From Dokdonella sp. (GTDB lineage: Bacteria; Pseudomonadota; Gammaproteobacteria; Xanthomonadales; Rhodanobacteraceae), in assembly GCF_019634845.1 (NCBI RefSeq), contig NZ_JAHCAQ010000004.1:62001-126000 (forward strand): 64,000 bases of DNA. Direction: 5' to 3'. Below are positions 1-8,896 of this stretch, piece by piece; within the stretch, counting starts at the first letter, position 1, and each line of letters begins with the position of its first letter. A program made the position numbers and the translations under genes. The notes under the pieces are model-generated. The model did no database searches. It was not told the origin of the DNA and was given only the letters and a program-made list of their open reading frames with translations.

Positions 1-1316
1 AAATCGTCAACGAGCTCGACCGCTACATCATCGGTCAGAACGCAGCCAAGCGCGCCGTGGCGATCGCGCTGCGCAACCGGTGGCGGCGCATGCAGCTCGA
101 ACCCGCATTGCGTGACGAAGTCACGCCCAAGAACATCCTCATGATCGGTCCCACCGGCGTGGGCAAGACCGAGATCGCGCGGCGGCTGGCGGCGCTGGCC
201 AATGCGCCGTTCATCAAGGTCGAGGCGACCAAGTTCACCGAGGTCGGTTACGTCGGCAAGGACGTCGAGCAGATCATCCGCGATCTGGCCGACGCCGCGG
301 TCAAGATGACGCGCGAGCAGGCCAAGGCGCGCGTGCGCTCGCAGGCCGAGGACCGTGCCGAGGAGCGCATCCTCGATGCCCTGCTGCCACGGCGGCAGGG
401 CGTGGGCTTCGCCAACGAACCGAGCCTGCCCGATCCGCGCGAGGCCGAAACCCGGCAGAAGCTGCGCAAGCAGTTGCGCGAGGGCGCCCTCGACGCGCGC
501 GAGATCGAGCTCGAGGTGGCGGTCAACGTCGGCGTCGAGATCATGGCGCCGCCGGGCATGGAGGAGATGACCAACCAGTTGCGCGGCATGTTCCAGTCGC
601 TGCAGGGCGGCAAGACGCAGACGCGCAAGCTCACGATCGCGCAGGCGCGACCGCTGCTGGTCGAGGACGAAGCCGGCAAGCTCGTCAACGACGAAGAGAT
701 CAAGACCCAGGCGCTGGCCAACGCCGAGCAGAATGGCATCGTGTTCATCGACGAGATCGACAAGGTCGCCCAGCGCGGCGAATGGAGCGGGGCGGGCGTG
801 TCGCGCGAAGGCGTGCAGCGCGACCTGCTGCCGTTGGTCGAGGGCTCGTCGGTGTCGACCAAGTACGGCATCGTCAAGACCGACCACATCCTGTTCATCG
901 CATCGGGCGCGTTCTCGCTGGCCAAGCCGTCCGACCTCGTGCCCGAGTTGCAGGGGCGCTTTCCGATCCGCGTCGAACTGGCCGCGCTCACCGCCGAGGA
1001 TTTCCGCCGCATCCTGTCCGAGCCGCACCACGCGCTGACCAAGCAGTACGTGGCGCTGCTGGGCACCGAGGGCGTGGCCGTGGAGTTCACTTCCGATGGC
1101 ATCGAGCGGCTCGCCCAGGTGGCCTTCCAGGTCAACGAGCGCACCGAGAACATCGGCGCGCGGCGCCTGCACACGGTGCTCGAACGCCTGCTCGACGAGA
1201 TTTCCTACGAAGCGTCCGACCGCAGTGGCCAGCACTACCGCATCGATGCCGCCTATGTCGATGCGCATCTGGCGGCGCTGGTCAAGGACGAGGATCTGTC
1301 GCGCTACATTCTTTGA
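1..1316 (+). CDS. hslU: HslU, ATPase subunit of the HslVU protease (5' end outside window)
   Basis: ATP-dependent unfoldase that feeds substrates to the HslV peptidase in the cytoplasm. The frame is open from base 3, and the first visible residue aligns with about residue 9 of E. coli HslU, so only the extreme N-terminus is missing. Visible features are Walker A GPTGVGKT (visible residues 49-56), Walker [10 protein letters not shown], the GMEEM segment of the intermediate domain, the [15 protein letters not shown] segment, and the SRYIL C-terminus that docks into HslV. hslV should lie just left of the window. Two small genes follow on the same strand and are probably in the same transcript. 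Confidence 0.97.
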   Translation, partial: IVNELDRYIIGQNAAKRAVAIALRNRWRRMQLEPALRDEVTPKNILMIGPTGVGKTEIARRLAALANAPFIKVEATKFTEVGYVGKDVEQIIRDLADAAVKMTREQAKARVRSQAEDRAEERILDALLPRRQGVGFANEPSLPDPREAETRQKLRKQLREGALDAREIELEVAVNVGVEIMAPPGMEEMTNQLRGMFQSLQGGKTQTRKLTIAQARPLLVEDEAGKLVNDEEIKTQALANAEQNGIVFIDEIDKVAQRGEWSGAGVSREGVQRDLLPLVEGSSVSTKYGIVKTDHILFIASGAFSLAKPSDLVPELQGRFPIRVELAALTAEDFRRILSEPHHALTKQYVALLGTEGVAVEFTSDGIERLAQVAFQVNERTENIGARRLHTVLERLLDEISYEASDRSGQHYRIDAAYVDAHLAALVKDEDLSRYIL

Positions 1317-1353
1317 GCTTGCACCCGCCGCCGCACTGTCCGACCATACACAC

Positions 1354-1968
1354 ATGAACACGGTTGTGCCCTTCAAGGCGCGCGGCGTGCGCGCCGAGCT
1401 GCGCGAGGCCTTCGCGCAGCGCATTCCGCTCCGCATCCGTCGCGAACGCCTGCAACCCGGCGCGATCCATGGCTATGTGGTGGCGCTGTCGCGCGACTTC
1501 TGCCTGGTGGCCGAGATCGGCGATACGCTGCGGTTCGACGGCTACGTGGCGCTTGCGATCGCCGACATCAGCGCGCTCGAGGCCGATCCGGCCAAGGAGT
1601 TCGTGGAAAAGGCGCTGGCACTGCGCGGCGAGAGCCTGCAGGTGCCGCCGTCGTTCCGGCTCGACGACTGGGCCGCGATCGCGCGCTCGGCGATGGCGCA
1701 GGCGCCGTTGATTTCGCTCAACATGGTCGAAGACGAGGAAGGCGAGATCAGCTACGTCGGCCAGCTGGTCGACGTCGAGGCCGACGCGTTGATCCTGCGC
1801 GAGATCGACCCCAATGCGCAGTGGTATCCCGACACCGGCGCCTACGAATACGAGGCGCTTGGCTCGATCGGTTTCGGCACCGGCTATCTCGACGCGCTGT
1901 GGCAGGTGGCCGGCGCGCCGGGCGATCCGCAGCAACCGCGGGCCTCGTCGCTGCGCGACCACCCCTGA
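1354..1968 (+). CDS. Hypothetical protein downstream of hslU
   Basis: A 204-residue acidic soluble protein with no signal peptide or membrane segment; I do not recognise the family. The ATG at 1354 lies 37 bases after the hslU stop. The middle contains a run of short beta-type segments (residues about 30-60, then EISYVGQLVDVEADALILRE near 130-150), which suggests a small beta-barrel-like fold, but that is only an impression. It sits between hslU and a DUF971 gene on the same strand with short gaps, so co-transcription is likely. Codon use matches its neighbours, which supports a real gene. Function is unknown. Confidence 0.75.
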   Translation: MNTVVPFKARGVRAELREAFAQRIPLRIRRERLQPGAIHGYVVALSRDFCLVAEIGDTLRFDGYVALAIADISALEADPAKEFVEKALALRGESLQVPPSFRLDDWAAIARSAMAQAPLISLNMVEDEEGEISYVGQLVDVEADALILREIDPNAQWYPDTGAYEYEALGSIGFGTGYLDALWQVAGAPGDPQQPRASSLRDHP

Positions 1969-1993
1969 GCACGCGGCTGGCGCCGGCCCGCGC

Positions 1994-2377
1994 ATGAGCA
2001 CGTTGTTCCCGGTCGACATCGTCCTGCACAAGGTGTCGCAGGTGCTCGAGATCGCGTTCGACAATGGCGAGCGCTTCGAGCTGCCGGCCGAATACCTGCG
2101 CACGCATTCGCCGAGTGCCGAAGTGCAGGGGCACGGGCCCGGTCAACAGGTACTCGTCTACGGGCGCAAGTACATCAAGATCATGGCTGTCGAGCCGGTC
2201 GGCAACTACGCGCTGCAGCTGCGGTTCGATGATGGCCACGCCAGCGGCATCTATTCCTGGCAATTGCTGGCCGAGCTGGGCCGCAATCACGAGCGCAACT
2301 GGCAGGCCTACCTCGGCGCGCTCGAGCAGGCCGGCCGCTCGCGCGAACCGGGCGTGCGCCGCAAGCAAGACGGTTGA
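1994..2377 (+). CDS. DUF971 (gamma-butyrobetaine hydroxylase-like N-terminal domain) protein
   Basis: A 127-residue protein that is essentially one DUF971 domain, the fold found at the N-terminus of gamma-butyrobetaine hydroxylases and in several Fe-S related proteins. Visible family features are FDNGERFELPAEYLR (about residues 20-35), the central VEPVGNYALQLRFDDGH block and the GIYSWQLL segment. The ATG at 1994 was chosen because it places the domain at the start. In many gammaproteobacteria a gene of this family directly follows hslVU, as here. The precise role is not established; the C-terminus is short and basic. Confidence 0.85.
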   Translation: MSTLFPVDIVLHKVSQVLEIAFDNGERFELPAEYLRTHSPSAEVQGHGPGQQVLVYGRKYIKIMAVEPVGNYALQLRFDDGHASGIYSWQLLAELGRNHERNWQAYLGALEQAGRSREPGVRRKQDG

Positions 2378-2407
2378 GCGCAGCGTCCGCTCGCCGCGGC
2401 GGGCGCG

Positions 2408-4324
2408 TTACCAACCGCCGCCACCACCACCGCCACCGCCGCCGCCCGACGAACCGCCGCCACCGCCGCCCGAGGATGAACCCGGTGCGGTTGAGGACGA
2501 CGCGATCGCGCCGCCGAACGAAGTGCCCAGATGGCTGGCGAAGCCGTTGAAATCGGCGAGCCCGGAGCCGCGATACCAGCCCGCCGCACCGACGGCGGCC
2601 GCCGCTGCCGCGGGGCCGACCGCGGCAGCGAAGCGATCGGTCCAGTTGTTCTCCACCTCCAGCGCGAGCGCCCACGGCAGCATGCGCTCGAATTCGGCGC
2701 TGTCGAGCGTCGGCGCCCGCGCCAGCGCCAGCGTGTCGCGCTCGGCCACGCCCAGGTAGCGGCGCAGGCCTTCGATCTGGTCGAGCAGCTTGCGCCCGGC
2801 GAGCGTGGGCGCCTTCATCAGCTGCAGGAACAGCAGGTTGGTGGCGAGCAGGGCGAGCACCACGATCGCGAAGGCGACGCCTGCGAACATCACGAGGGCA
2901 CCGATGCCGACGATCTCACCGATGACGAACGGCGTCGCGAACAGGCTCATCGTCACCGCCGCCGCCATGGCTGCGGCGCGCGCCCCGGGTCTGCCACGAC
3001 GCACTTCGCCCCAGGCGCGCAGTACGGTCGCGCACAGCGCGAACACGCCCAGGCTCCAGCCGCCGAGCCACACCAGCATGAACAGTGTTCCGGCGCCGTG
3101 CCCCGTTTCCTCGATCAGCAACGCTGCGCCGACCACGCTGGCCAGCGTGATCACCGCGCCGAGCACGATCTGTCCGCGATGGGTGTTGAAGTAACGGCCC
3201 GCATAGCCGGCCTCCAGGTCCTGCTTGCTGGTCCGGAGTGCGGCCGCGATGCGTTGATGGGCGGAACGTTCGAGCGTGAAGCTGCGTGCGCCGGCTAGCA
3301 GGCCGTCGACGAGGTTCTGCTCGCTCGGCGGCAGGGCCACCGCGTTGGCGCGTTCGATGCGGTACGTGCCGCCGTCGTCGTCGATGCGGATCGCGCCGCG
3401 CACGGCGGCATCGACGAGATCGGCGGCCGCACAGCGCTCGTCCCAGGCCATGCGCCACACGTAGCGCAGCGCAGCGGGCGTGTGCCCGCCGGGCGGATCG
3501 TATTGCGGGATGATCGTGCCGGGCGCGGGATCACGTCCGACCCGGTTCCATTGCACGAGGTACCAGCCGAGCACGAGCAGGAAACCGGCGCCGAGCACGA
3601 GCAGCGCGGCGTTGTCGCTGAGCAGCCACGACAGGCGCTGCTGGGCATCGGGCGCGGCGACCACACCCTTCGGAAAGCCGACCACGAGGGTGAGGCCATG
3701 GTGCGGCGGCAATGGCGCGGTGGTCGCGAACAGGGCGTGCGATGCGGCGTCGGCCTGCGCGCTCCAGTCATGGCCCTGCGCTCCCTGCGCGCCGGTGTAG
3801 GCCGTCAGCTCGAGCTGCCCGGCCGGAATCTGGCCCGGCAGCGTGACGGTCGCGCTGGCGCTGTCGATGGCGAAGTCCCAGCCGTTGCCGGTCACGTTCC
3901 AGTACAGCTCGTCGTGGTTGGCAAAGAAACCGAGCTGGCGCGTGGTGTGGTAGGTGAAGGCGTAGACATACGCACCGGGCGCCAGCAGCGCGTCGCTGGC
4001 GCCGAAGTACACGCGCACGCCATTGTCGTGACGTTCGCTGCGGAACGGCTCGTCGTGCCCATCGCGGGTCAGCGCCAGCGGCTGGAACTGCACGCGCACG
4101 CGATTGCCGAAGCGGTCGCGGTAATCGGTGGGGAAGTCGCGGTAGATGCCGTGCCTGATCTGCAGGCCTTCGGCGCGCACGCGGATCGTCTCGGTGACGC
4201 GCATGCCGGCATCGGCCTCGACCACGATGTCGCTGTGGAAATCGAGGATGCGCTCGTCGGCCAGCGCGGGCAGCGCGGCCAGTGCGACCAGGGACACGAG
4301 GATCCAGTGCAGCAGACGATTCAT
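2408..4324 (-). CDS. DUF2207 membrane protein, copy A
   Basis: A 638-residue exported membrane protein. It begins with a signal peptide (cleavage near ALADERI), followed by an N-terminal beta-rich DUF2207 domain (about residues 25-230, with the RHGIYRDFPTDYRDR core), a membrane helix near 240-260, a cytoplasmic stretch, two more hydrophobic segments around 390-490, and a Gly/Ser-rich tail that ends in a run of glycines and a terminal Trp. Its ATG overlaps the lemA stop by four bases, so the two are probably translationally coupled. A paralogue with the same plan lies on the other side of lemA. DUF2207 has no firm biochemical function; coupling to LemA is common in bacteria. Confidence 0.9.
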   Translation of the reverse strand: MNRLLHWILVSLVALAALPALADERILDFHSDIVVEADAGMRVTETIRVRAEGLQIRHGIYRDFPTDYRDRFGNRVRVQFQPLALTRDGHDEPFRSERHDNGVRVYFGASDALLAPGAYVYAFTYHTTRQLGFFANHDELYWNVTGNGWDFAIDSASATVTLPGQIPAGQLELTAYTGAQGAQGHDWSAQADAASHALFATTAPLPPHHGLTLVVGFPKGVVAAPDAQQRLSWLLSDNAALLVLGAGFLLVLGWYLVQWNRVGRDPAPGTIIPQYDPPGGHTPAALRYVWRMAWDERCAAADLVDAAVRGAIRIDDDGGTYRIERANAVALPPSEQNLVDGLLAGARSFTLERSAHQRIAAALRTSKQDLEAGYAGRYFNTHRGQIVLGAVITLASVVGAALLIEETGHGAGTLFMLVWLGGWSLGVFALCATVLRAWGEVRRGRPGARAAAMAAAVTMSLFATPFVIGEIVGIGALVMFAGVAFAIVVLALLATNLLFLQLMKAPTLAGRKLLDQIEGLRRYLGVAERDTLALARAPTLDSAEFERMLPWALALEVENNWTDRFAAAVGPAAAAAAVGAAGWYRGSGLADFNGFASHLGTSFGGAIASSSTAPGSSSGGGGGGSSGGGGGGGGGGGW

Positions 4325-4857
4325 GCCGGCGCGTCCTGGGTGGCGTCGGCGCGGTAGAACTCGGCGGCATGGAAACCGGCTGCGCGCGCAACCAGCAATG
4401 AGGGAAATGATTCGATGCGGTTGTTGAGGTCGCGCACGCTGCCGTTGTAGTAGCGCCGGGCATATTGCAGATGATCCTCGACTTCGACCAGGTCGTGCTG
4501 CAAGGCGCGAAAGCTGTCGCTGGCCTTGAGGTCGGGATAGCGTTCCTGCAAGGCGAGGATGCGATCGATCTGGTGCGCCAGTTCGCCCTCGAGCTGGGCC
4601 TTGTCGGCCAGACGCTGCGCGGCGATCGCGCGCGTGCGCAGCTCGGTCACGGTGGTCAACGTGGCGCGCTCGTAGTCGGCATAGCCCTGCACGGCGGCGA
4701 CCAGTTGCGGCACCAGGTCATGGCGGCGGGTCAGTTGCACGTCGATGTCGCTCCACGCCGCGCGCACCTGGTTGCGGGCGCCGACCAGTTCGTTGAACAG
4801 CGCCACGCCGGCCGCGAACACGAAGATCGCCAGTGCCAGCACTACCCAAACCGTCAT
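4321..4857 (-). CDS. lemA: LemA family protein
   Basis: A 178-residue LemA-type protein: one N-terminal membrane helix (about residues 4-23) followed by long amphipathic helices, with the family segments FNELVGARNQVRAAWSDIDV, LTRRHDLVPQLVAAVQGYA and YNGSVRDLNN. The start is supported by GGGAGG 7-8 bases upstream. LemA proteins are membrane-anchored helical bundles, often beside TPM or DUF2207 Gly-rich membrane proteins, but their molecular role is poorly defined. Here lemA sits between two DUF2207 paralogues on one strand, 69 bases after the upstream copy and overlapping the downstream copy, so all three likely form one operon. Confidence 0.93.
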   Translation of the reverse strand: MTVWVVLALAIFVFAAGVALFNELVGARNQVRAAWSDIDVQLTRRHDLVPQLVAAVQGYADYERATLTTVTELRTRAIAAQRLADKAQLEGELAHQIDRILALQERYPDLKASDSFRALQHDLVEVEDHLQYARRYYNGSVRDLNNRIESFPSLLVARAAGFHAAEFYRADATQDAPA

Positions 4858-4926
4858 CCGGATCCTCCCGCGATTGCCGTGATCGGCATGGTAGCGGTGC
4901 CGGCCGGCGCCGCGGCAAGCGTGTCG

Positions 4927-6831
4927 TCACCAGCCGCCGCCGCCACCACCACCACCGCCGCCGCCCGAGGAGCCGCCACCGCCACCACCGCTGCTGCCGC
5001 CCGAGGACGAACCCGGCGCCGTCGCCGAGCTGCTGATGGCGCTCGCGAACGAGCTGCCGAGTGCGTCGGCGAACCCGGCCGGCGTCGTGCCCGCGGCGTG
5101 CCGCGAGTCGTACCACGACACGCTTGCCATCGCCGCCGCCGCAGCAGCCGGGCCGATCGCCGCGGCCAGCTTGTCGCCCCAGGTCTGCTCCGCCTCCAGC
5201 GCGATCGCATACGGCAACAGGCGCTGGTACTGGTCCACGGTCATCGCCGGCTCGCGCGCACGCTGCAGGGCGTCGCGCTCGGCGACGCTCAGGTACAGGC
5301 GCAGGCCCATGATTCGATCCACGAGCTTGCGCCCTTCCGGCGTGCGCGCAGCCATCAGGTGCGCCATCGTCACGTAAACGATGGCGATGGCGGCCAGCAT
5401 CAGCGCGAACGCGGGCGTGGTGGCCTGCGCCACGAACCATGCGGCGGGCACGGCGGCTGCCGCGCAGACAATGACGGCGATGAGATGGCCGCGCGCCTTG
5501 TAACCGGCGCGGTGCCGGGTGAGGAAATGACCGGCGCTGCCGGTGGCGATCGCAACGAGCAGCAGGGTGGCGACGGTCGGCACGATCTCCTTTGCGGTGA
5601 CCGTCAGCGGACTGAGGAACAGCGCCGCGGCCACCGCCGCCAGCAGCAGCAGGCCGCCCAGACAGCCGATGCCGCCGTGGCCACTGAAATTGGCGCTGGC
5701 GTAGTTCTCGCGCAGGTACTTGAAGTGGTTGCTGCGCGCCGCGCTGATGACACGATGATTGGAGTTGTCGAGCGTGAGGGTCTGCGCCGTGCCCAACAGC
5801 CCGTCGTCGAGCTCCGCCAGCGAGCCGGCATCGCGCCGATCGAGCTCGCCGACGCGATCCACCGCGTAGGTGCCTGCCGCGAGCTGGCGGATGCGCCACA
5901 CTCCGCGGGTGGCCAGTTCCACGGCGTCGGCCGCAACACAGCGGTCGTCATACTGGCGCATCTGCACGAAGCGCGCCGCAGCCGGCGTCAATCCGGGTGG
6001 CGGCGCGTATTGCGCGATGATCGGACCGGCTTCGGGATCGCGCCCGACGCGCAGCCATTGCACGCCCATGAAGGCGCCCAGCAGCAGCAGGCCGATCGCC
6101 AGCACCGCTTCGCGCCGGGTGTTGCTGCCGAACCAGCCCAGCCGCTGTTTCCAGTCGGGCGGTGCCACGATGCCCTTGGGAAACGCGAACACGAGTGTCA
6201 GACCTTCACCCGGCGCCAGCGTGCGCGAGGTGGCGATGCGGGCGCGCCCGGCCTCGTCGATCGCAGCCTCGTAGTCGCGGCCACGGCTGCCCTGCGCCCC
6301 GGTGTAGCCTTCGATCGTGCGCGCGCCGCCGGTGGCGCTGGCCGGCAGCGTCACCACCGCGCTGACCTTGTCGATCGGGAACATCCAGCCGTTGCCGGTG
6401 ACGTTCCAGTACAGCTCGTCGTGATCGGCGAAAAAGCCGAGCTGGCGCGCGGTACGGTAGCGGAACACGTACTCGTGTTCGCCGGCGGGCAGCAGCACGT
6501 CGGGGTTGCCGAACCAGGTGCGCACGCCGTTGGCGACGCGCTCGGCGCGCCAGTGCTCGACCGCCCCGTCGCGGAACACCTCGAACGGCTCGAACGTCAC
6601 GCGCACCGCGCGCCCGTCGCGATCGCGATAGTCGGTGGGGAAATCGCGATAGATGCCGCGGCGGATGTCACGACCTTCCGAGCGCACGCGAATCGTTTCG
6701 GTCACGGTCATGACGCCGTCGGCGGCAATCACGACGTCGTCGCGAAAATCGAGGATGCGTTCTTCCGCCTGCGCGCCTGCGCAGCTGACCAGACCGATCA
6801 CGCACCAGACCAAGCCCACGAATGCACGCAT
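4927..6831 (-). CDS. DUF2207 membrane protein, copy B
   Basis: A 634-residue paralogue of the DUF2207 gene on the other side of lemA, with the same order: signal peptide (MRAFVGLVWCVIGLVSCAGA), periplasmic DUF2207 domain with GIYRDFPTDYRDRD, a membrane helix near 250, hydrophobic segments in the middle, and a Gly/Ser tail ending in Gly-Trp. The ATG at 6831 was chosen over an upstream in-frame start because it has AGGAGG 5 bases upstream and begins directly with the signal peptide. It is the first gene of the three-gene operon. The upstream in-frame extension (to 6981) has no signal-peptide character and overlaps the divergent promoter region. Confidence 0.9.
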   Translation of the reverse strand: MRAFVGLVWCVIGLVSCAGAQAEERILDFRDDVVIAADGVMTVTETIRVRSEGRDIRRGIYRDFPTDYRDRDGRAVRVTFEPFEVFRDGAVEHWRAERVANGVRTWFGNPDVLLPAGEHEYVFRYRTARQLGFFADHDELYWNVTGNGWMFPIDKVSAVVTLPASATGGARTIEGYTGAQGSRGRDYEAAIDEAGRARIATSRTLAPGEGLTLVFAFPKGIVAPPDWKQRLGWFGSNTRREAVLAIGLLLLGAFMGVQWLRVGRDPEAGPIIAQYAPPPGLTPAAARFVQMRQYDDRCVAADAVELATRGVWRIRQLAAGTYAVDRVGELDRRDAGSLAELDDGLLGTAQTLTLDNSNHRVISAARSNHFKYLRENYASANFSGHGGIGCLGGLLLLAAVAAALFLSPLTVTAKEIVPTVATLLLVAIATGSAGHFLTRHRAGYKARGHLIAVIVCAAAAVPAAWFVAQATTPAFALMLAAIAIVYVTMAHLMAARTPEGRKLVDRIMGLRLYLSVAERDALQRAREPAMTVDQYQRLLPYAIALEAEQTWGDKLAAAIGPAAAAAAMASVSWYDSRHAAGTTPAGFADALGSSFASAISSSATAPGSSSGGSSGGGGGGSSGGGGGGGGGGGW

Positions 6832-6965
6832 GACCGCCTCCTGTCCCCCGGCACTCCACGTGCGCTTGATAACACCAGTCCGCCGAAAAGCGAACTGGCG
6901 GCCACCGGCGACGCCCTGTTGCAGCACAGCACGCGCGGGCGCAGTGCCGGGCAGCGGCCACGCGC

Positions 6966-6974
6966 TGGCATAAT
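6966..6974 (+). promoter_or_regulatory. Extended -10 promoter for the M1 peptidase gene
   Basis: TGG-CATAAT fits an extended -10 element about 33 bases before the chosen ATG at 7007. No convincing -35 is visible at 16-18 bases, as expected for an extended -10 promoter. The divergent DUF2207/lemA operon starts 175 bases away, so the region probably holds promoters in both directions. Confidence 0.4.
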
Positions 6975-7006
6975 CAGGCAATCATGTCGTTGTGGAGTCC
7001 GCCATC

Positions 7007-8866
7007 ATGTCGCTGTTGCTGCGCGCCGCGTCGCTCGCTGCGCTGAGTGTGCTCGCCATGCCGCTCGCGCATGCCGAAGCCGACACCTTTTCCTACGCCC
7101 AACCCGACAAGGTGCGCGTGAAGTCGCTCGCGCTCGACCTGACGGTCGATTTCGCCGCCAGGCAGCTGGCCGGCTCGGCCGAACTGCAGCTCGACTGGCG
7201 CGACCGCGCCGCACATGAACTCGTGCTCGACACGCGCGATCTCGTCATCGACCGGATCGAGGCCTGGCGCATCGGCGGGCCGCCGCATGCGGTCAAGTTC
7301 GAGCTCGATGCGGCCGATCCGGTGCGTGGCGCGGCGTTGCGCATCGCGCTCGACGGCCCGGCGCCGGCGGTGCGCATCCACTACCACACGCTGCCGCAGG
7401 CCTCGGGCCTGCAGTGGATGACGCCGGCACAGACGGCAGGCAAGAAACAGCCGTTCATGTATTCGCAGTCGCAGTCGATCCATGCGCGCAGCTGGGTGCC
7501 ACTGCAGGACACGCCGGCGGTGCGCTTCACCTACCGCGCGCACGTGGTCGTTCCCAAGGCGCTGCGTGCAGTGATGAGCGCCAACAATGATGCGCGGCAC
7601 GCGCTCGATGGCGACTACCGGTTCACGATGGACGAGCCGATCCCGTCCTACCTGCTCGCGATCGCGGTCGGTGATCTCGCCGTACGCGAAACCGGCCCGC
7701 GCAGTGCGGTGTATGCCGAACCTTCGGTCGTCGAGAAGGCAGCCAAGGAGTTTTCCGACACCGAGAAGATGATCGAGGCCACCGAGAAGCTGTACGGTCC
7801 CTATCGCTGGGGTCGCTACGACATCCTCGTGCTGCCACCGAGCTTCCCGTTCGGCGGCATGGAGAACCCGCGCCTGACCTTCGCGACACCGACCGTATTG
7901 GTCGGCGACAAGAGCCTGGTGTCGCTGGTCGCGCACGAGCTGGCCCATTCGTGGTCGGGCAATCTCGTCACCAATGCCACCTGGCGCCACATGTGGCTCA
8001 ACGAGGGCTTCACCAGCTACGTCGAGAACCGCATCGTCGAGGCCGTCTACGGCAAGGAACAGGCCGACGAGGAATTCATCATCGGCGCCGACGAGCTGCG
8101 CCGCGAGATCGCGGCGACGCCGCCGGCCACGCAGTGGCTCGTGCCGCAGCTCGACGATGCCGACGATGCGGCATCGGACTTCGCCTACGTCAAGGGCGCC
8201 TGGCTGCTGCGCACGCTCGAGGCGCGCTTCGGTCGCGCCGAGTTCGACGCCTACCTGCGCGGCTATTTCGACCACTTCGCGTTCCAGAGCATCACCACCG
8301 AACAGATGCTCGATTGGCTCCAGCCCAACCTACTCGACAAGTACCCGGGCAAGATGAGCCTCGACGAGGTCAAGGCCTGGATCTACGGCCCGGGCGTGCC
8401 GGCCGACGCGACGGTGCCGGCCTCGCCACGACTCACGGCGATCGCGGCCGCGCGCGCGCAGTGGCTGGCCGGGACGCGCAAGGCGCTCAAGCTCGGCGCC
8501 AAGGATTGGAACACGCACGAGTGGATGTATTTCCTCGACGGCCTGCCGACCGATCTCGACGCACGTCACGTGGCCGAGCTCGATGCGGCCTGGCATCTGA
8601 ACGGCTCGCCCAATGCCGAGATCGCGCGGCGCTGGTACCTGGCCGCAATCCGCGCCGACTACCGTCCCGCGCGCGCGCAGATGGCCAAGTACATGACGCG
8701 CATCGGCCGCCGCTATCTCGTCGTGCCGCTGTACGAGGCGCTCGCCAAGACGCCCAACGGCCTTGCCTTCGCGCGCGAGGTCTACGCCAAGGCCAAGCCC
8801 GGCTACCACCCGCTGACCCAGGCCAGCATCGAGAAGGTGCTGGCCGGCAAGCCGTCCGGCGACTGA
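7007..8866 (+). CDS. Exported M1 family aminopeptidase (LTA4 hydrolase-like)
   Basis: A 619-residue zinc aminopeptidase that should remove N-terminal residues from peptides in the periplasm. A signal peptide (MSLLLRAASLAALSVLAMPLAHA) is followed by the M1 N-terminal beta domain, the substrate-binding GGMENPRL motif, and the zinc site HELAH (His310, Glu311, His314) with the third ligand Glu333 in NEGFTSY. The C-terminal helical region resembles the leukotriene A4 hydrolase C-terminal domain. The ATG at 7007 has GGAG nine bases upstream; a GTG at 6992 would only add five residues. It stands alone on the plus strand between two minus-strand genes. Confidence 0.93.
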   Translation: MSLLLRAASLAALSVLAMPLAHAEADTFSYAQPDKVRVKSLALDLTVDFAARQLAGSAELQLDWRDRAAHELVLDTRDLVIDRIEAWRIGGPPHAVKFELDAADPVRGAALRIALDGPAPAVRIHYHTLPQASGLQWMTPAQTAGKKQPFMYSQSQSIHARSWVPLQDTPAVRFTYRAHVVVPKALRAVMSANNDARHALDGDYRFTMDEPIPSYLLAIAVGDLAVRETGPRSAVYAEPSVVEKAAKEFSDTEKMIEATEKLYGPYRWGRYDILVLPPSFPFGGMENPRLTFATPTVLVGDKSLVSLVAHELAHSWSGNLVTNATWRHMWLNEGFTSYVENRIVEAVYGKEQADEEFIIGADELRREIAATPPATQWLVPQLDDADDAASDFAYVKGAWLLRTLEARFGRAEFDAYLRGYFDHFAFQSITTEQMLDWLQPNLLDKYPGKMSLDEVKAWIYGPGVPADATVPASPRLTAIAAARAQWLAGTRKALKLGAKDWNTHEWMYFLDGLPTDLDARHVAELDAAWHLNGSPNAEIARRWYLAAIRADYRPARAQMAKYMTRIGRRYLVVPLYEALAKTPNGLAFAREVYAKAKPGYHPLTQASIEKVLAGKPSGD

Positions 8867-8896
8867 GTCGCGCTCGCCGCGCCGGGCAGTCTGTCG

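Noticed and set aside
2408..2480. GCC/GCCACC microsatellite-like repeat (also near 4930-5000)
   Set aside because: These are the glycine codons of the DUF2207 tails and stay in frame, so they are coding sequence.
4465..7218. Open frame of 917 codons opposite lemA and DUF2207 copy B
   Set aside because: Antisense shadow; contains poly-Thr/Ala from the glycine-coding tail of the real gene and no recognisable domain.
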